Assembly (NCBI RefSeq): GCF_004298145.1
Contig: NZ_SCRH01000030.1
Coordinates: 132,526-196,525, forward strand
Direction of reading: 5' to 3'
Source: Mycobacterium sp.
GTDB lineage: Bacteria > Actinomycetota > Actinomycetes > Mycobacteriales > Mycobacteriaceae
Length of the DNA: 64,000 nt
Translations under genes and position numbers: made by a program
Part shown: positions 1-8,839 of the stretch, in pieces
How positions within the stretch are numbered: the stretch's first letter is position 1
Layout of the letters: every line of letters starts with the position of its first letter
Notes under the pieces: model-generated
What the model saw: the letters and a program-made list of their open reading frames with translations, nothing else
What the model was told of the DNA's origin: nothing
Database searches by the model: none

Positions 1-2
1 TG

Positions 3-599
3 GGATGGCTATGGCCACTATGGGATTCGCGCCGCCGCACGTTCGCCGACATCGCCGCGCGCACCGAGGCGCGGTGCCTGCAACCGGACACGGCGCGGCC
101 TGAGGTCCGGCGCTGGGCCGCGGCCGCGGTGCTGGGCGCGACGGTGCTGTGCCTGGGTGGTGCCGCGATGAGTTACTGGGCGGTGTACGCCCCGCAGCGG
201 GCGAGCGATCAGACTCGCGCCCAGATCGCCACGCAGGGACCGAAAATCGTGGCCCAGATGCTGACGTACGACCCCAAGTCGCTGCACGACGACTTCACCC
301 GGGCCCTGTCCTTGGCGACCGACAAATACCGGGCCCAGCTCGCGGCCCAGCAGGACCTCGTGCAGAAGGGCAACCCGGTCATCAACGAGTACTGGGTCAT
401 CAACAGTTCGATCGAGTCGGCGGCGCCGAGCCGGGCGACCATGCTGATGTTCATGCAGGGCCGGCGCGGCGCGGCACCCGAGGTGCGCTACATCAGCGCA
501 ACCGTGCGGGTGAGCTTCGCCAAGGACGGCGGGAACGCTTGGCGCGTCGATGATCTCGCCGTGCTGTCCAAGCCGAAACCGCCCGGGAACGGCAAATGA
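3..599 (+). CDS. mam1B: Mce-associated membrane protein (Mam1B/Rv0176-type), 5'-truncated by window edge
   Basis: The reading frame is open from the left edge to a TGA at 597-599, so only the last 198 codons are present. A single membrane segment (about residues 38-60 of the visible part, rich in Ala, Val and Leu, ending near SYWAVYAP) follows a short basic Arg-rich stretch. The remainder is a soluble domain of the Mce-associated (Mam) type, probably on the outer face of the membrane. In M. tuberculosis such genes end the mce1 operon and accompany the fatty-acid/mycolate importer. It overlaps the next gene by 4 nt (ATGA), which indicates translational coupling. The Rv0176 assignment rests on gene order and on the length of the following genes; the true start lies outside the window. 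Confidence 0.8.
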   Translation, partial: GWLWPLWDSRRRTFADIAARTEARCLQPDTARPEVRRWAAAAVLGATVLCLGGAAMSYWAVYAPQRASDQTRAQIATQGPKIVAQMLTYDPKSLHDDFTRALSLATDKYRAQLAAQQDLVQKGNPVINEYWVINSSIESAAPSRATMLMFMQGRRGAAPEVRYISATVRVSFAKDGGNAWRVDDLAVLSKPKPPGNGK

Positions 600-1150
600 G
601 CCCGCGCCGCAAATTCGCGCCCGGTGAGCGGCCATTGCTCGTCGAGCGGCCCGTCGCGCCGCGGCGAGGATGGATGATGCCGTTGGCCAGCACGGTCGCG
701 GCGGTGCTGATGGTGGCGGCGATCACCGTGTGCGCGCTGGTGTGGGTCTCCCACGAATCCCGGGCGCGGGCAGCGTCGAGAGACCGCGAGGTGCTGGGCT
801 ACGTGACCGGTTTCATGACGCAGTTCACCTCCATCGACCCCTATCACGCCAACGACTACGTGAACCGCATATTGGCCCAGGCGACCGGCGAGTTCGCCAA
901 GCAGTACGAGAAGAACGCCAACCAGATCCTGCTCCAGATCGCCCGGGCCGAACCGGCCACGGGCAGCGTCCTCGGCGCCGGCCTGGAGCGATGGAACGAC
1001 GATGGCAGCGCCAATGTCATGGTGGCCACGGCCATCACCACGAAGTCACCGGATGACAAACAGGTATTGGAAAACGCCAATCGCTGGACGGCAACCGCGA
1101 CGCAGGAAGGGAACAAGTGGAAGATCAGCAACCTGCAGCAGGTGATCTGA
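596..1150 (+). CDS. mam1C: Mce-associated membrane protein (Mam1C/Rv0177-type)
   Basis: This 184-aa protein has the length expected of Rv0177. It has a basic cytoplasmic N-terminus (RRKFAPGER...), one membrane helix at about residues 26-48 (MMPLASTVAAVLMVAAITV), and a C-terminal Mam domain of about 135 residues that resembles its neighbours. Its ATG lies in the stop codon of the upstream gene and its 3' end overlaps the next gene by 34 nt, so the three genes form one tightly packed unit. Mam proteins are thought to stabilise or assist Mce lipid-import complexes in the cell envelope. That role is known for relatives and is inferred here from position. Confidence 0.86.
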   Translation: MSPRRKFAPGERPLLVERPVAPRRGWMMPLASTVAAVLMVAAITVCALVWVSHESRARAASRDREVLGYVTGFMTQFTSIDPYHANDYVNRILAQATGEFAKQYEKNANQILLQIARAEPATGSVLGAGLERWNDDGSANVMVATAITTKSPDDKQVLENANRWTATATQEGNKWKISNLQQVI

Positions 1151-1803
1151 CCGCCGCGCAGACCCCAGCGGCCCCCGAGGACGAGGCGACCGCCGCGGCA
1201 TCCCACGACGTCGATCCCGAGGCCACCGAGGACGCCGAAGAACAGGCGACGGACACGCCGCCGGCCGCCCCTGCACGGAAAAGACGGTTGGCGGGTAAGG
1301 CGTGGGCCATCGTCGCCATGGTCACCGCCGTGCTCTTCGTCGGCTCCGCCGGATTCGCCGGCGCGATGGTACAGCCGTATCTGGCCGACCGGGCCGTCAC
1401 CGAAACGAAGCTCAACGTCGCACGGACCGCGGCCAACGCGATCACCACCCTGTGGACCTACACCCCGGAAAACATGGACAGCCTGGCCGACCGCGCATCC
1501 GCCTATCTCAGCGGCGATTTCGCGGCGCAGTACCGCAAATTCGTCGACGCCATCGTGGCGCCGAACAAGCAGGCCAAGATCACCAACAGCACCCAGGTCA
1601 CCGGGGCGGCGGTGGAATCGCTCGGCGACTCCGACGCCGTGGTCATCGTCTACACCAACACGACGTCCACCAGTCCGTTGACCAAGAACGTGCCGGCGTT
1701 GAAGTACCTGTCCTACCGGCTGTTCATGAAGCGGTCAAAGAGTAGCTGGCTGGTGACCAGAATGACCACGATCACGTCGCTGGATCTGACGCCGAAGGCT
1801 TAG
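1117..1803 (+). CDS. mam1D: Mce-associated membrane protein (Mam1D/Rv0178-type)
   Basis: A 228-aa protein, last of the mce1-type tail. Residues 1-60 are acidic and Ala/Glu-rich, probably disordered. A membrane helix follows at about 64-87 (AIVAMVTAVLFVGSAGFAGA), then a Mam-type extracytoplasmic domain to the end. The GTG at 1117 is the only plausible start: no other ATG or GTG occurs before the membrane helix, and it leaves a 34-nt overlap with mam1C. A 76-bp gap to the convergent lprO gene follows. It holds only a weak imperfect palindrome around 1827-1842 that is not convincing as a terminator. Confidence 0.84.
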   Translation: MEDQQPAAGDLTAAQTPAAPEDEATAAASHDVDPEATEDAEEQATDTPPAAPARKRRLAGKAWAIVAMVTAVLFVGSAGFAGAMVQPYLADRAVTETKLNVARTAANAITTLWTYTPENMDSLADRASAYLSGDFAAQYRKFVDAIVAPNKQAKITNSTQVTGAAVESLGDSDAVVIVYTNTTSTSPLTKNVPALKYLSYRLFMKRSKSSWLVTRMTTITSLDLTPKA

Positions 1804-1879
1804 CGTTCGGCGGTGATAGCGACGAGCCTGCGGATCCTCAGGTCGAGTTCCGTCGCTGCGAAAACCGCTGCGGCAGCTG

Positions 1880-2980
1880 CTAATTGAAGGCCAACCAGCT
1901 TGGCAGCGCCCGCTCGTGGGAGTCGCAGAGCACCTGGCGGGTGTCGCACGATCCCCTGGGTGAGCCCGCGCCGGCCCACATGCCGCCGGTGTCACGGCGC
2001 AGCACGATCGCCGATGAACCACCGCCGTCGAGCAGCACGGCGTTATCGCTGCCCAGCCCACGGAACAGGTCCTGCATGTTGTCCGGCGTGTAGTTGCCGC
2101 CCTCGAAGATGTACATCTCGTCCTTTTGCCTGGCGTAGGCCAGGGCCGTTCGCGCCGCGCTGGGTCCGCCGTCGTTCAGCTGTCCGGTGTTACCGGGTGC
2201 CAACAGCCCGATCCCCGACACCGCTACGAACCTCTCGTTCCTGTTGAGCAGGTCCTGGACTACCGGCGTGGCGGCGTCGTAGTCCTTTTTGGTCTTGGGC
2301 CACACCACATACGGTGCGCCACCCGACGGCAGGATCATCGTCGTCAGCGCGCTCCAGTTCTCGCCGCCGCCGGAGAGACCCTGCTTGCCGGGGTAGGCCA
2401 GGGTGCCGGTGACCGCCTGGTTGGCGCGGCCCCGGCCGTTGGTGTTGTCCACGAAGGCACCCAACGGTGAACTGCAGCCGGTCTGGCGCCACGAGCCGCC
2501 CTTTTGCCCGCGCACGTCGAAGAAGTTTGCGTTGATCGCGATCGTCGGCTGACCCATGCGTTGCCAGGCCTGCAGCGGTGCGTAGAGCTCCGAGGCCTGC
2601 CACAGCCCCTCGCCGGTGCGGGCGCCGGGATTGTTTTCGCAGCGGGCCTGGTCGCCCTGGTGTGTATCGACCAGCAGGTGCGGCGAGAGCCGCCCCGCCG
2701 CGTTCTTGATGATCATCAGATGGCCGCCGTTGTTCATCTCATACCAGCTGCCTCCCGCGTTGAGCATCGGCGCGGAGTGGCCGGGACCGAAGTTGTAGAC
2801 CAGGTAGGAGCCGCGGGTGCTGCCGATGGCGTTGGCGAGCAGATCGCGCCCGTCAGCGGCGCGCGCGAGGGGCTGCCCCGAGGTGACGGCCAGCGTGAAG
2901 CAGGCGATGAGGGCGGTGCAGCACGCCGCCAGCCGGCGGAAGCTGGCGCGTCGGGTCAGCACGATCGCCCTTTCGGCCAT
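1880..2980 (-). CDS. lprO: Exported phosphodiester-glycosidase-family protein (LprO-like)
   Basis: This 366-aa protein corresponds in place and length to LprO (Rv0179c). The N-terminus is an export signal: basic residues, then a long hydrophobic stretch containing Leu-Ile-Ala-Cys at 24-27 (a possible lipobox) and, further on, LARA/A near residue 41, which suits signal peptidase I. It is therefore uncertain whether the protein is lipidated. The C-terminal half has the NAGPA/phosphodiester glycosidase signature LLDGGGSSA (about residue 315) and upstream AINANFFDVRG, typical of enzymes that open phosphodiester links to sugars. The substrate is unknown; a cell-wall glycan is an inference. It is transcribed alone from a recognisable promoter at 3001-3029. 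Confidence 0.78.
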   Translation of the reverse strand: MAERAIVLTRRASFRRLAACCTALIACFTLAVTSGQPLARAADGRDLLANAIGSTRGSYLVYNFGPGHSAPMLNAGGSWYEMNNGGHLMIIKNAAGRLSPHLLVDTHQGDQARCENNPGARTGEGLWQASELYAPLQAWQRMGQPTIAINANFFDVRGQKGGSWRQTGCSSPLGAFVDNTNGRGRANQAVTGTLAYPGKQGLSGGGENWSALTTMILPSGGAPYVVWPKTKKDYDAATPVVQDLLNRNERFVAVSGIGLLAPGNTGQLNDGGPSAARTALAYARQKDEMYIFEGGNYTPDNMQDLFRGLGSDNAVLLDGGGSSAIVLRRDTGGMWAGAGSPRGSCDTRQVLCDSHERALPSWLAFN

Positions 2981-3000
2981 GATCTGGATGCAACACGAAC

Positions 3001-3029
3001 ATCATCAGCCCCAGCAGTCACACTGTCAA
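3001..3029 (-). promoter_or_regulatory. SigA-like promoter of lprO
   Basis: On the minus strand a perfect -35 hexamer TTGACA (3029-3024) is followed after exactly 17 bp by GATGAT (3006-3001), a 4/6 match to TATAAT. The predicted start of transcription would be near 2994, leaving a leader of about 15 nt before the ATG at 2980. Confidence 0.55.
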
Positions 3030-3068
3030 TAAAGGTAACGACCCGATGACGCTTGGGCCACGCGCAAA

Positions 3069-4454
3069 TTACGTTTGCTCGCTTGAACTTTCAGACTGTT
3101 CGGTGGCGGCCGGCTCCGCCTGCTTGCCGCGGCGGGCTTTGTGTTGAGCCTGGTGCTCCTGAGCGATCGCGAACTCGACCGCACCCTGAATCCGGTGAAA
3201 GCCCTTGCGGTCGTAGAGGTGCGTGACGATGCCGCCGAGCAGCAGCCCGATGACGAGGCCCACCGACGTCATCGTCAGCGCCTGGGCCAGCCCCGCATCC
3301 CCGCGGCCACCGAAGTACAACAGCGATCGGGCACCCAGGAAAACCTGGTGCATCGGCTCGAATTCGGCCAGCCAGCGAAAGAAGGACGGCGTCGCCTCCA
3401 GCGGCACCGTGGCCCCGGCCGACGGCAAGCCGAGGATCACGAAGATGAGCATGCTGACCAGCATCCCCGCCGTACCCAGCACCGAGAGCAGAGAACTGGA
3501 CGTGATACCCACCGCGGCGATCGCGAACACGCCGAACGCCCAGAGTTGCCAGCTCAGATCGATGGGCATACCCAACCCGTCGGCGATCCACAGATACACC
3601 GCCGAGGTGAGCAGCCCGAGCAGCACCATCATGGCCCACTTGAGCAGCAGCGTCTGGAATCTCGAGATCCTGACCTGCTCGGCGAACCGATACACCGGGC
3701 CGAATTCGGCCGGCACGTAACCGAGTAGCGCGTCAACCAGCGTGCTGACCACAATGCTGCCGGTGAATCCGGCGAGCAGCAGCAGGAGCGCGTAATAGAA
3801 GGCGGACAATCCGTTCCCGGTGCCGTTGGGCAGCGGGTTGTAGACGACCGAGTGGATTTCGATGGGGGCGGCCAGGCCCACCTGGGCCGCACCCGCCAGC
3901 GGCGCGCCACCGGTCTGCGCCGCCACCTCCGCCATAACCCGTTGTCCCGCTATGCCGTTGGCCATGCCCATGGCCATGCTGAGGGTCTGGCCGGCGATAC
4001 TCGCGCCGAGTGTGCCCGCGCGTGGATTGGTGGAGACGGTGATCGACGGCCGTTCGGCGTGGGCGGGTAGCACCGCACTGGTCGCGAAGTCGCGCAGCTT
4101 GGACGAGAAGCTGGGCGGTATCACCACCGAGCCGTACACCTCGCCGGTGTCCAGTTGCCGTTTGGCTTCGCTACGCGAGAGCACCCGTACGTCGAACTTG
4201 TTCTTGTCCACCCCATTGACCAGCCGATCGGTGATCTGGGCGCCCCCGGGGCCGGCGTCCTCGTTCACCACCGCGATGGGGAAATGGCGCAGATTGGTCG
4301 AGGGGTTCAGGATGCCGCCGAGGTAGAGCGCGCACAGCGCGGACATCAGCGCCAACGTGATGACCAGGGGTGCCGCCCAGAACCGCACGGTGCGGATCGC
4401 CTTGATGTTTCGGTCGGGGTTGGGCGCCGCGTGCCGCGGGTGCGAGTGAGGCAT
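3069..4454 (-). CDS. YhgE/Pip-type polytopic membrane protein (Rv0180c-like)
   Basis: 461 aa, close to the M. tuberculosis protein at this place (Rv0180c). The N-terminus has one membrane helix (about residues 27-49) followed by a large extracytoplasmic domain (about 50-205) carrying the VVNEDAG signature of YhgE/Pip proteins. Five to six more helices lie between about 215 and 410, and the tail is charged. This is the ABC-2 permease-like fold of phage-infection proteins and related exporters, so a role in envelope transport or assembly is plausible but not shown. The coding end overlaps no neighbour; an 88-bp gap separates it from lprO, which is read in the same direction. Confidence 0.75.
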   Translation of the reverse strand: MPHSHPRHAAPNPDRNIKAIRTVRFWAAPLVITLALMSALCALYLGGILNPSTNLRHFPIAVVNEDAGPGGAQITDRLVNGVDKNKFDVRVLSRSEAKRQLDTGEVYGSVVIPPSFSSKLRDFATSAVLPAHAERPSITVSTNPRAGTLGASIAGQTLSMAMGMANGIAGQRVMAEVAAQTGGAPLAGAAQVGLAAPIEIHSVVYNPLPNGTGNGLSAFYYALLLLLAGFTGSIVVSTLVDALLGYVPAEFGPVYRFAEQVRISRFQTLLLKWAMMVLLGLLTSAVYLWIADGLGMPIDLSWQLWAFGVFAIAAVGITSSSLLSVLGTAGMLVSMLIFVILGLPSAGATVPLEATPSFFRWLAEFEPMHQVFLGARSLLYFGGRGDAGLAQALTMTSVGLVIGLLLGGIVTHLYDRKGFHRIQGAVEFAIAQEHQAQHKARRGKQAEPAATEQSESSSEQT

Positions 4455-4511
4455 GCCGGCTCCTGTCTGTCGTGCCCACTCTATGGGCTCAGTCGCCGGC
4501 CCTCTATGGTC

Positions 4512-5237
4512 TCAGTCACCCAGCTTCGCGTGCATCTCCCAGATCAGCAGCTCCGATGGCTCGTTCGCCGCCGCGCGGCGGCCGTCGGCGTCGGTGAATC
4601 GCACGGCGTCGCCCTCGTTCACATCCCCGATCCCTTCGACGCTGACCTGGCCGCGGGCCAGGAAAACATGCAGGTAGGGCGCCCGCGGAAGGCTGACGGC
4701 CGCCCCGGGCCGCAGGCGTGTGCCGTGCAGCGCGGCGTTGCGATTGTGCAGGGTGATGGCCGCATCGTGGGCGGGCATGCCCGAGGCGATCGTCACAAGG
4801 TTGCCGTCCAACGGTTTCTGGTCGATCTCGTGCTGCTGGTAGCTCGGGTCGATACCGGACTCGTCGGGCACCACCCACATCTGCACGAAATGGACCGGCT
4901 CGCTGGGGGAGTCGTTGCGCTCGGAGTGCAGGATACCGCTGCCCGCCGACATGCGTTGTGCCAGACCGGGATAGATGATCCCGCGGTTGCCGGTGGAATC
5001 GTGGTGGGACAGTTCGCCCCGCAGTACCCAGGTCACAATTTCCATGTCTCGATGCGGGTGGGTGTCGAATCCCGCTCCCGGGGAAACGATGTCGTCGTTA
5101 TTGACCAGCAGCAGCCCGTAGTGGGTGTTGTCGGGGTCGTAGTGGTCGCCGAAGGAGAACGAGTGCCGGGAGGTCAACCAGGGTGTGGTGGTGACGGCGC
5201 GATTGGCGGCGCGCCGGATCTCCATGGTGGCAGACAT
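4512..5237 (-). CDS. Pirin family protein
   Basis: A 241-aa cupin protein of the pirin/YhhW family (Rv0181c in M. tuberculosis). The N-terminal cupin holds the metal-binding motif THPHRDMEIVTW, followed by the GSGILHSE strand characteristic of pirins; some family members are quercetin dioxygenases and others are redox-linked regulators. The ATG at 5237 (MSATMEIRRA) was chosen because it gives the family length and avoids overlap with the gene upstream; the frame is open further up, but those residues look non-coding. The function in mycobacteria is unknown. Confidence 0.85.
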   Translation of the reverse strand: MSATMEIRRAANRAVTTTPWLTSRHSFSFGDHYDPDNTHYGLLLVNNDDIVSPGAGFDTHPHRDMEIVTWVLRGELSHHDSTGNRGIIYPGLAQRMSAGSGILHSERNDSPSEPVHFVQMWVVPDESGIDPSYQQHEIDQKPLDGNLVTIASGMPAHDAAITLHNRNAALHGTRLRPGAAVSLPRAPYLHVFLARGQVSVEGIGDVNEGDAVRFTDADGRRAAANEPSELLIWEMHAKLGD

Positions 5238-5262
5238 GTCCCCAGCGTAATCCTGGGCCCGC

Positions 5263-6153
5263 TCAGACGACCGCGGCGGTAAGCAGCGCTTGGGCATGAC
5301 CGAGCGCGGCGTCGAGTTCGGGCAAGGTCAACCCGGTTGCGTGGCCGAGGTGGATCTCGATCTGGTACTCCGGCTGGCCATTAGGGGAGAAGATCGGCAA
5401 TACGACGAATTCGACGGTGCTCAAGTCTGTTTCGAGGATGTCGGTCACCGACTGCAGCGTCACCATCGTCATCAGCGTGGTGAGCTGGCGAGTGACGTGG
5501 GCGGTCGGCTCCAGCGAGGCCAGCAACTGCGCCAGCCGATCGTGCAGCGACCGGTGGGTATCGTCGAACCGCCAGGCGCCATAGCCGCGGGCTCGAATAT
5601 CGCCCAGTACCCGTTGATGTTCCAGGATTTCGGCGCGAGTGAGCCGGGGCATCACGCGATGCAACCAGGCGTGGACGAAATCGTCGTCGCGCCACGCCAT
5701 GGCGACCAGACCGAATGGCGGGTCGATGGGGAAACGCTGGCCCACAGCGTGTTCCCCGTCGGTGCCGTGACCGGCCGTGTCGACGGTGGTCAGGTGCCGG
5801 GCGCCGATCTTCGACATGGAACAGCCCGCGCCGAGCGTGTCGTGCAGGAAGCCCAGCGCGTCACGCCCGCGGTCCAGCAGCGGAAACTGCTCCCGCAGTC
5901 CGTGCACCAGTCCGAACAATCCGCTGCCCAGCACGTAGCGGCGATCCCCGTGCCGCGCCACCCAGGCGCGCCTTTGCAGCTCGGCCAGCACGAGGGCACA
6001 GGTCGAGCTGCTGATCCCGCAGCTTTTCGCCAACTCGGCAGATGTCCGTCCACCGGGCGAATCCGCCAGGGCGCCAAGGATATCCATCACACGCGCCGTG
6101 GGCGGTGATTTGGCGCTCGATCCGCCCCGCGTCTCGGCCATTGACGTATCCAT
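5263..6153 (-). CDS. IclR-family transcriptional regulator
   Basis: 296 aa. Residues about 20-80 form the winged-helix DNA-binding domain typical of IclR (VMDILGALADSPGGRTSAELAKSCGIS), and the remainder is the effector-binding GAF-like domain. It is divergently transcribed from the DapB-like oxidoreductase gene across 61 bp, the usual arrangement for a local regulator and its target. This gene and the next two do not belong to the Rv0181c-sigG order of M. tuberculosis, so it is part of an accessory insertion. The effector is unknown. Confidence 0.82.
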   Translation of the reverse strand: MDTSMAETRGGSSAKSPPTARVMDILGALADSPGGRTSAELAKSCGISSSTCALVLAELQRRAWVARHGDRRYVLGSGLFGLVHGLREQFPLLDRGRDALGFLHDTLGAGCSMSKIGARHLTTVDTAGHGTDGEHAVGQRFPIDPPFGLVAMAWRDDDFVHAWLHRVMPRLTRAEILEHQRVLGDIRARGYGAWRFDDTHRSLHDRLAQLLASLEPTAHVTRQLTTLMTMVTLQSVTDILETDLSTVEFVVLPIFSPNGQPEYQIEIHLGHATGLTLPELDAALGHAQALLTAAVV

Positions 6154-6183
6154 GCCACCTCCCTACGATCCGTCCCAAATACA

Positions 6184-6209
6184 AGGATAAACGTCCTAAT
6201 AATAGGAGG
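6184..6209. promoter_or_regulatory. Candidate IclR operator and Shine-Dalgarno of the divergent oxidoreductase gene
   Basis: The 61-bp divergent spacer contains AGGA (6184-6187), TCCT (6194-6197) and AGGAGG (6204-6209), giving two overlapping short inverted repeats around an AT-rich centre in an otherwise GC-rich region. The last copy is also a near-consensus ribosome-binding site 5 nt before the GTG at 6215. A regulator bound here would block both promoter and ribosome-binding site. This is an inference from symmetry and position. Confidence 0.4.
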
Positions 6210-6214
6210 TTGTC

Positions 6215-7348
6215 GTGTTAAAGGTGGGAGTCTGGGGGCCGGGCTCCATGGGCGTGGTCGCCCTGCGCGGGGTGATCGACCATCCGCAGCTACAACTGGT
6301 CAACGTTGTGGTGCACAGCGATACCAAGGCCGGCCGCGATGCCGGGGAGTTGTGCGGCATCGCGCCGGTCGGCGTCCTGGCCAGCCAGGACCCGTCGGCC
6401 ATGCTCGCCGGCGACGCCGACGTGGTGGTGTATGCCGCCGGCGCCAACCTGCGGCCGCTGGAAGCCGTCGAGGACATGGTGTCGATCCTGCGGGCGGGAA
6501 AGAACGTGGTGTCGTGTTCGGTGGTGCCGCTGGTCTTTCCCGACGCCGTCGACGGGGCGTTCACGGATCCGCTGCGCCAGGCCGCGCTGGATGCCGGGGT
6601 GTCGTTCTTCACCACCGGCATCGACTCCGGGTTCGCCAATGACGTTCTGCCGCTGGTTCTTACCGGTGTGTCGCGGGTGATCGAATCGGTCCGGGTGACG
6701 GAGATGTTCAACTACGCCACCTACCCGGATCAATCCGCCGTGTACGAGATCCTGGGGTTCGGCCAACCGCCGGAGTATCCGGCGTTCGCGGCCACGCCCG
6801 GGGTGTTCACGTTCGGCTGGGGGCCGGTGTTGCATCAGCTCGCCGCCGGGCTGGGGGTCAAGATCGACGACATCGAGGAGGCCAACGAGCGGATTCCCGC
6901 CGGCGAATCGTTCGACACGCCGACGGGTCACATCGCGGCCGGAACGATCGCGGCCATGCGCTCGACGCTGACCGGTTACGTCGGCGGGAAACCGACATTC
7001 ACCCTCGACCACGTGACGCGCATGCGCGACGACATCGCCCCGGACTGGCCCCAGCCGCGCATCTGCATTCCGCCGAAGGATCTCGGTTATGGCATGGCGT
7101 CCGGCCGCGGTCTGTACCGCGTGGAGATCGAGGGGTCCCCGAGCATGCGGTGCGAATTCGAGATGGCCGAGGACGGCGACCACGATCTCGGGGCGCGCAT
7201 CGCGGGTGCCTCGCGGATGGTCAATGTCATCCCCGCGGTGTGCGCGGCCCCGCCCGGTCTACTGTCGGCGCTGGATCTACCGCTGACCACCGGGGCCGGC
7301 CTCCTTCGCCCGGTGCCGGGACCGGCGCCGGACAGCCGACTGTTTTAG
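6215..7348 (+). CDS. Dihydrodipicolinate-reductase-like NAD(P)-dependent oxidoreductase
   Basis: 377 aa. The N-terminus carries a Rossmann nucleotide-binding motif (VGVWGPGSMG, residues about 3-12). The whole resembles the DapB-like/amino-acid dehydrogenase proteins common in mycobacteria and often annotated as dihydrodipicolinate reductase. It is longer than true DapB (about 245-270 aa), so a housekeeping lysine role is unlikely. The start is a GTG preceded by AGGAGG. The divergent IclR gene suggests induction by a small-molecule substrate, which cannot be named. The gene ends 53 bp from the convergent alpha/beta hydrolase gene. Confidence 0.72.
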   Translation: MLKVGVWGPGSMGVVALRGVIDHPQLQLVNVVVHSDTKAGRDAGELCGIAPVGVLASQDPSAMLAGDADVVVYAAGANLRPLEAVEDMVSILRAGKNVVSCSVVPLVFPDAVDGAFTDPLRQAALDAGVSFFTTGIDSGFANDVLPLVLTGVSRVIESVRVTEMFNYATYPDQSAVYEILGFGQPPEYPAFAATPGVFTFGWGPVLHQLAAGLGVKIDDIEEANERIPAGESFDTPTGHIAAGTIAAMRSTLTGYVGGKPTFTLDHVTRMRDDIAPDWPQPRICIPPKDLGYGMASGRGLYRVEIEGSPSMRCEFEMAEDGDHDLGARIAGASRMVNVIPAVCAAPPGLLSALDLPLTTGAGLLRPVPGPAPDSRLF

Positions 7349-7401
7349 CGCGGCGACGGCGAGCGCCGGAACGGCGCGAGTGAGGAGCCGGGCAATCGGA
7401 C

Positions 7402-8826
7402 CTAAGGCCGCTCGCCGGGATACGTTGCGGCGGCGAGCTGCAGGATCTCGGCGCGGTCGGCCGGCAGGACGAACCCGGAATCGATCGCCGCGTCGAGCGC
7501 GGCGGTGAAGCGGTCCAGATATTCCGTGCCTCCGCCGGGGTAGAGCCGGCGCAGCGTGGCGGCATCGAAAAGCTCTCCGGAGCCGAAAATCATGGACATG
7601 ATGCTTTCAGTGTCGCCGTCCGAGCCGCCCAGTCCCGAGGTCCGGGCGATCGGCACGTCCACCCATGGGGTTCTGACGCCGCCGCGGGTGAGGCCGTTGC
7701 CATCCAGAACCGGTTGCGGCCCTTGCATTTCGCGGGCCTCGAGGGGCTCGCCACCCGGCGGCGGTTCGCCGGTGGCGACCCAGGTGTTCAGGGCCGCGAG
7801 CGCGGCCTGCACCACATAGTGATGTTGCGGGCCGAAGTTGATGCAGTGCGCCAATTGCTGGCCCATCAGCATGTTGGTCGGCGTGTAGGCGGCGACGATG
7901 TCCTCGAGTGGCGCCGAGCCGCTGTCGATGAACGCGACCTGAATGGTGTAGTTGTCGGCGTGGGCGGCGCCGGCGATCTCCCAGACCCGCAGCCGTGGGT
8001 TGTCGGGCTGCCTGGCGAAGTAGTAGCCCTCTCGGGCACCGCCGAAGACGTCGGTTTCGGTGATGACCGTCAGCAGCGGAACGCGCAGGTCGGGGCGGAA
8101 GGTAACCGCCTGCGACGCTTCGGATTCCGCGAAGATGGAACTTCCATCGAGCGGGGCGGCCGGGCCGAAACGGGAATGGACGAGGAAGCCGTCGTAGCTG
8201 CGGACCAGCGGATCGACGGCATTGATATAGGTCGTGAGGTACATCGCCGACTGCGATTCGCCCAGCGCGATGAGGCGTTCGACGGGCAGATCCCGTACGA
8301 GGGCGTGATGTTCAGCGCTTTTGAGGAGGCCACCGATCTGGGAGAAGATGTCGTAGGAGAACGCGTCACCGGGGTGATTCAGGGCCGCATACCGTTGCGG
8401 GTCCTGGCTTTTCAGCGACATGTCCGCACCGAGCAGGCTGTCGCCTCCCTCGACCCCCACCCGCTGCGCCGAGACCCCCACGTAAGCGTAACCGGCGCGG
8501 ATGATTTCGCGGTGCGCCATCATCCATACCGCGGGCGCGTCGATGCCGCCGCTCACGTTGAGCCATTCGACGAGCACGCTCCCGTTGAACCGAGTCGGAT
8601 CGCTGGGCGTCAACACCACGATCCGGGTCGTGAAATCGGCGGCGCCCGAAGGCGTCACGTCCCATCGTCCGTCGGAAGTCAGCTCGGTCACCGGGGTGTA
8701 GGACGAGGCCGTCGCGGAGACGAAGAACTCCTCGACCCGGTAGCCCACGCCGGCGAGGTCATAGGCGCTCAGCAGCAGCAGTGGTTTGCCGGGCACGGCC
8801 GTGACCTGCACGGTGGAACTCGTCAT
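7402..8826 (-). CDS. Alpha/beta-hydrolase domain protein (Abhydrolase_10-like)
   Basis: 474 aa from the ATG at 8826 (MTSSTVQVTAV), which has an AGGAAGGA-type ribosome-binding site. The frame is open upstream into sigG, but that part is a shadow of sigG. The probable nucleophile is the serine in LIALGESQSAMYL (about residue 205); a conserved-looking GAAHADNYT late in the chain may supply the histidine. The family is poorly characterised; members hydrolyse esters or lactones. It starts 13 nt after the sigG stop, so it is probably cotranscribed with sigG and may belong to the SigG response. It is absent from this position in M. tuberculosis. Confidence 0.72.
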   Translation of the reverse strand: MTSSTVQVTAVPGKPLLLLSAYDLAGVGYRVEEFFVSATASSYTPVTELTSDGRWDVTPSGAADFTTRIVVLTPSDPTRFNGSVLVEWLNVSGGIDAPAVWMMAHREIIRAGYAYVGVSAQRVGVEGGDSLLGADMSLKSQDPQRYAALNHPGDAFSYDIFSQIGGLLKSAEHHALVRDLPVERLIALGESQSAMYLTTYINAVDPLVRSYDGFLVHSRFGPAAPLDGSSIFAESEASQAVTFRPDLRVPLLTVITETDVFGGAREGYYFARQPDNPRLRVWEIAGAAHADNYTIQVAFIDSGSAPLEDIVAAYTPTNMLMGQQLAHCINFGPQHHYVVQAALAALNTWVATGEPPPGGEPLEAREMQGPQPVLDGNGLTRGGVRTPWVDVPIARTSGLGGSDGDTESIMSMIFGSGELFDAATLRRLYPGGGTEYLDRFTAALDAAIDSGFVLPADRAEILQLAAATYPGERP

Positions 8827-8839
8827 GCGCACATCCTTC

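Noticed and set aside
1827..1842. Imperfect palindrome CCTGCGGATCCTCAGG between mam1D and lprO as terminator
   Set aside because: Two mismatched pairs, no loop and no U-tract; it could not form a stable hairpin.
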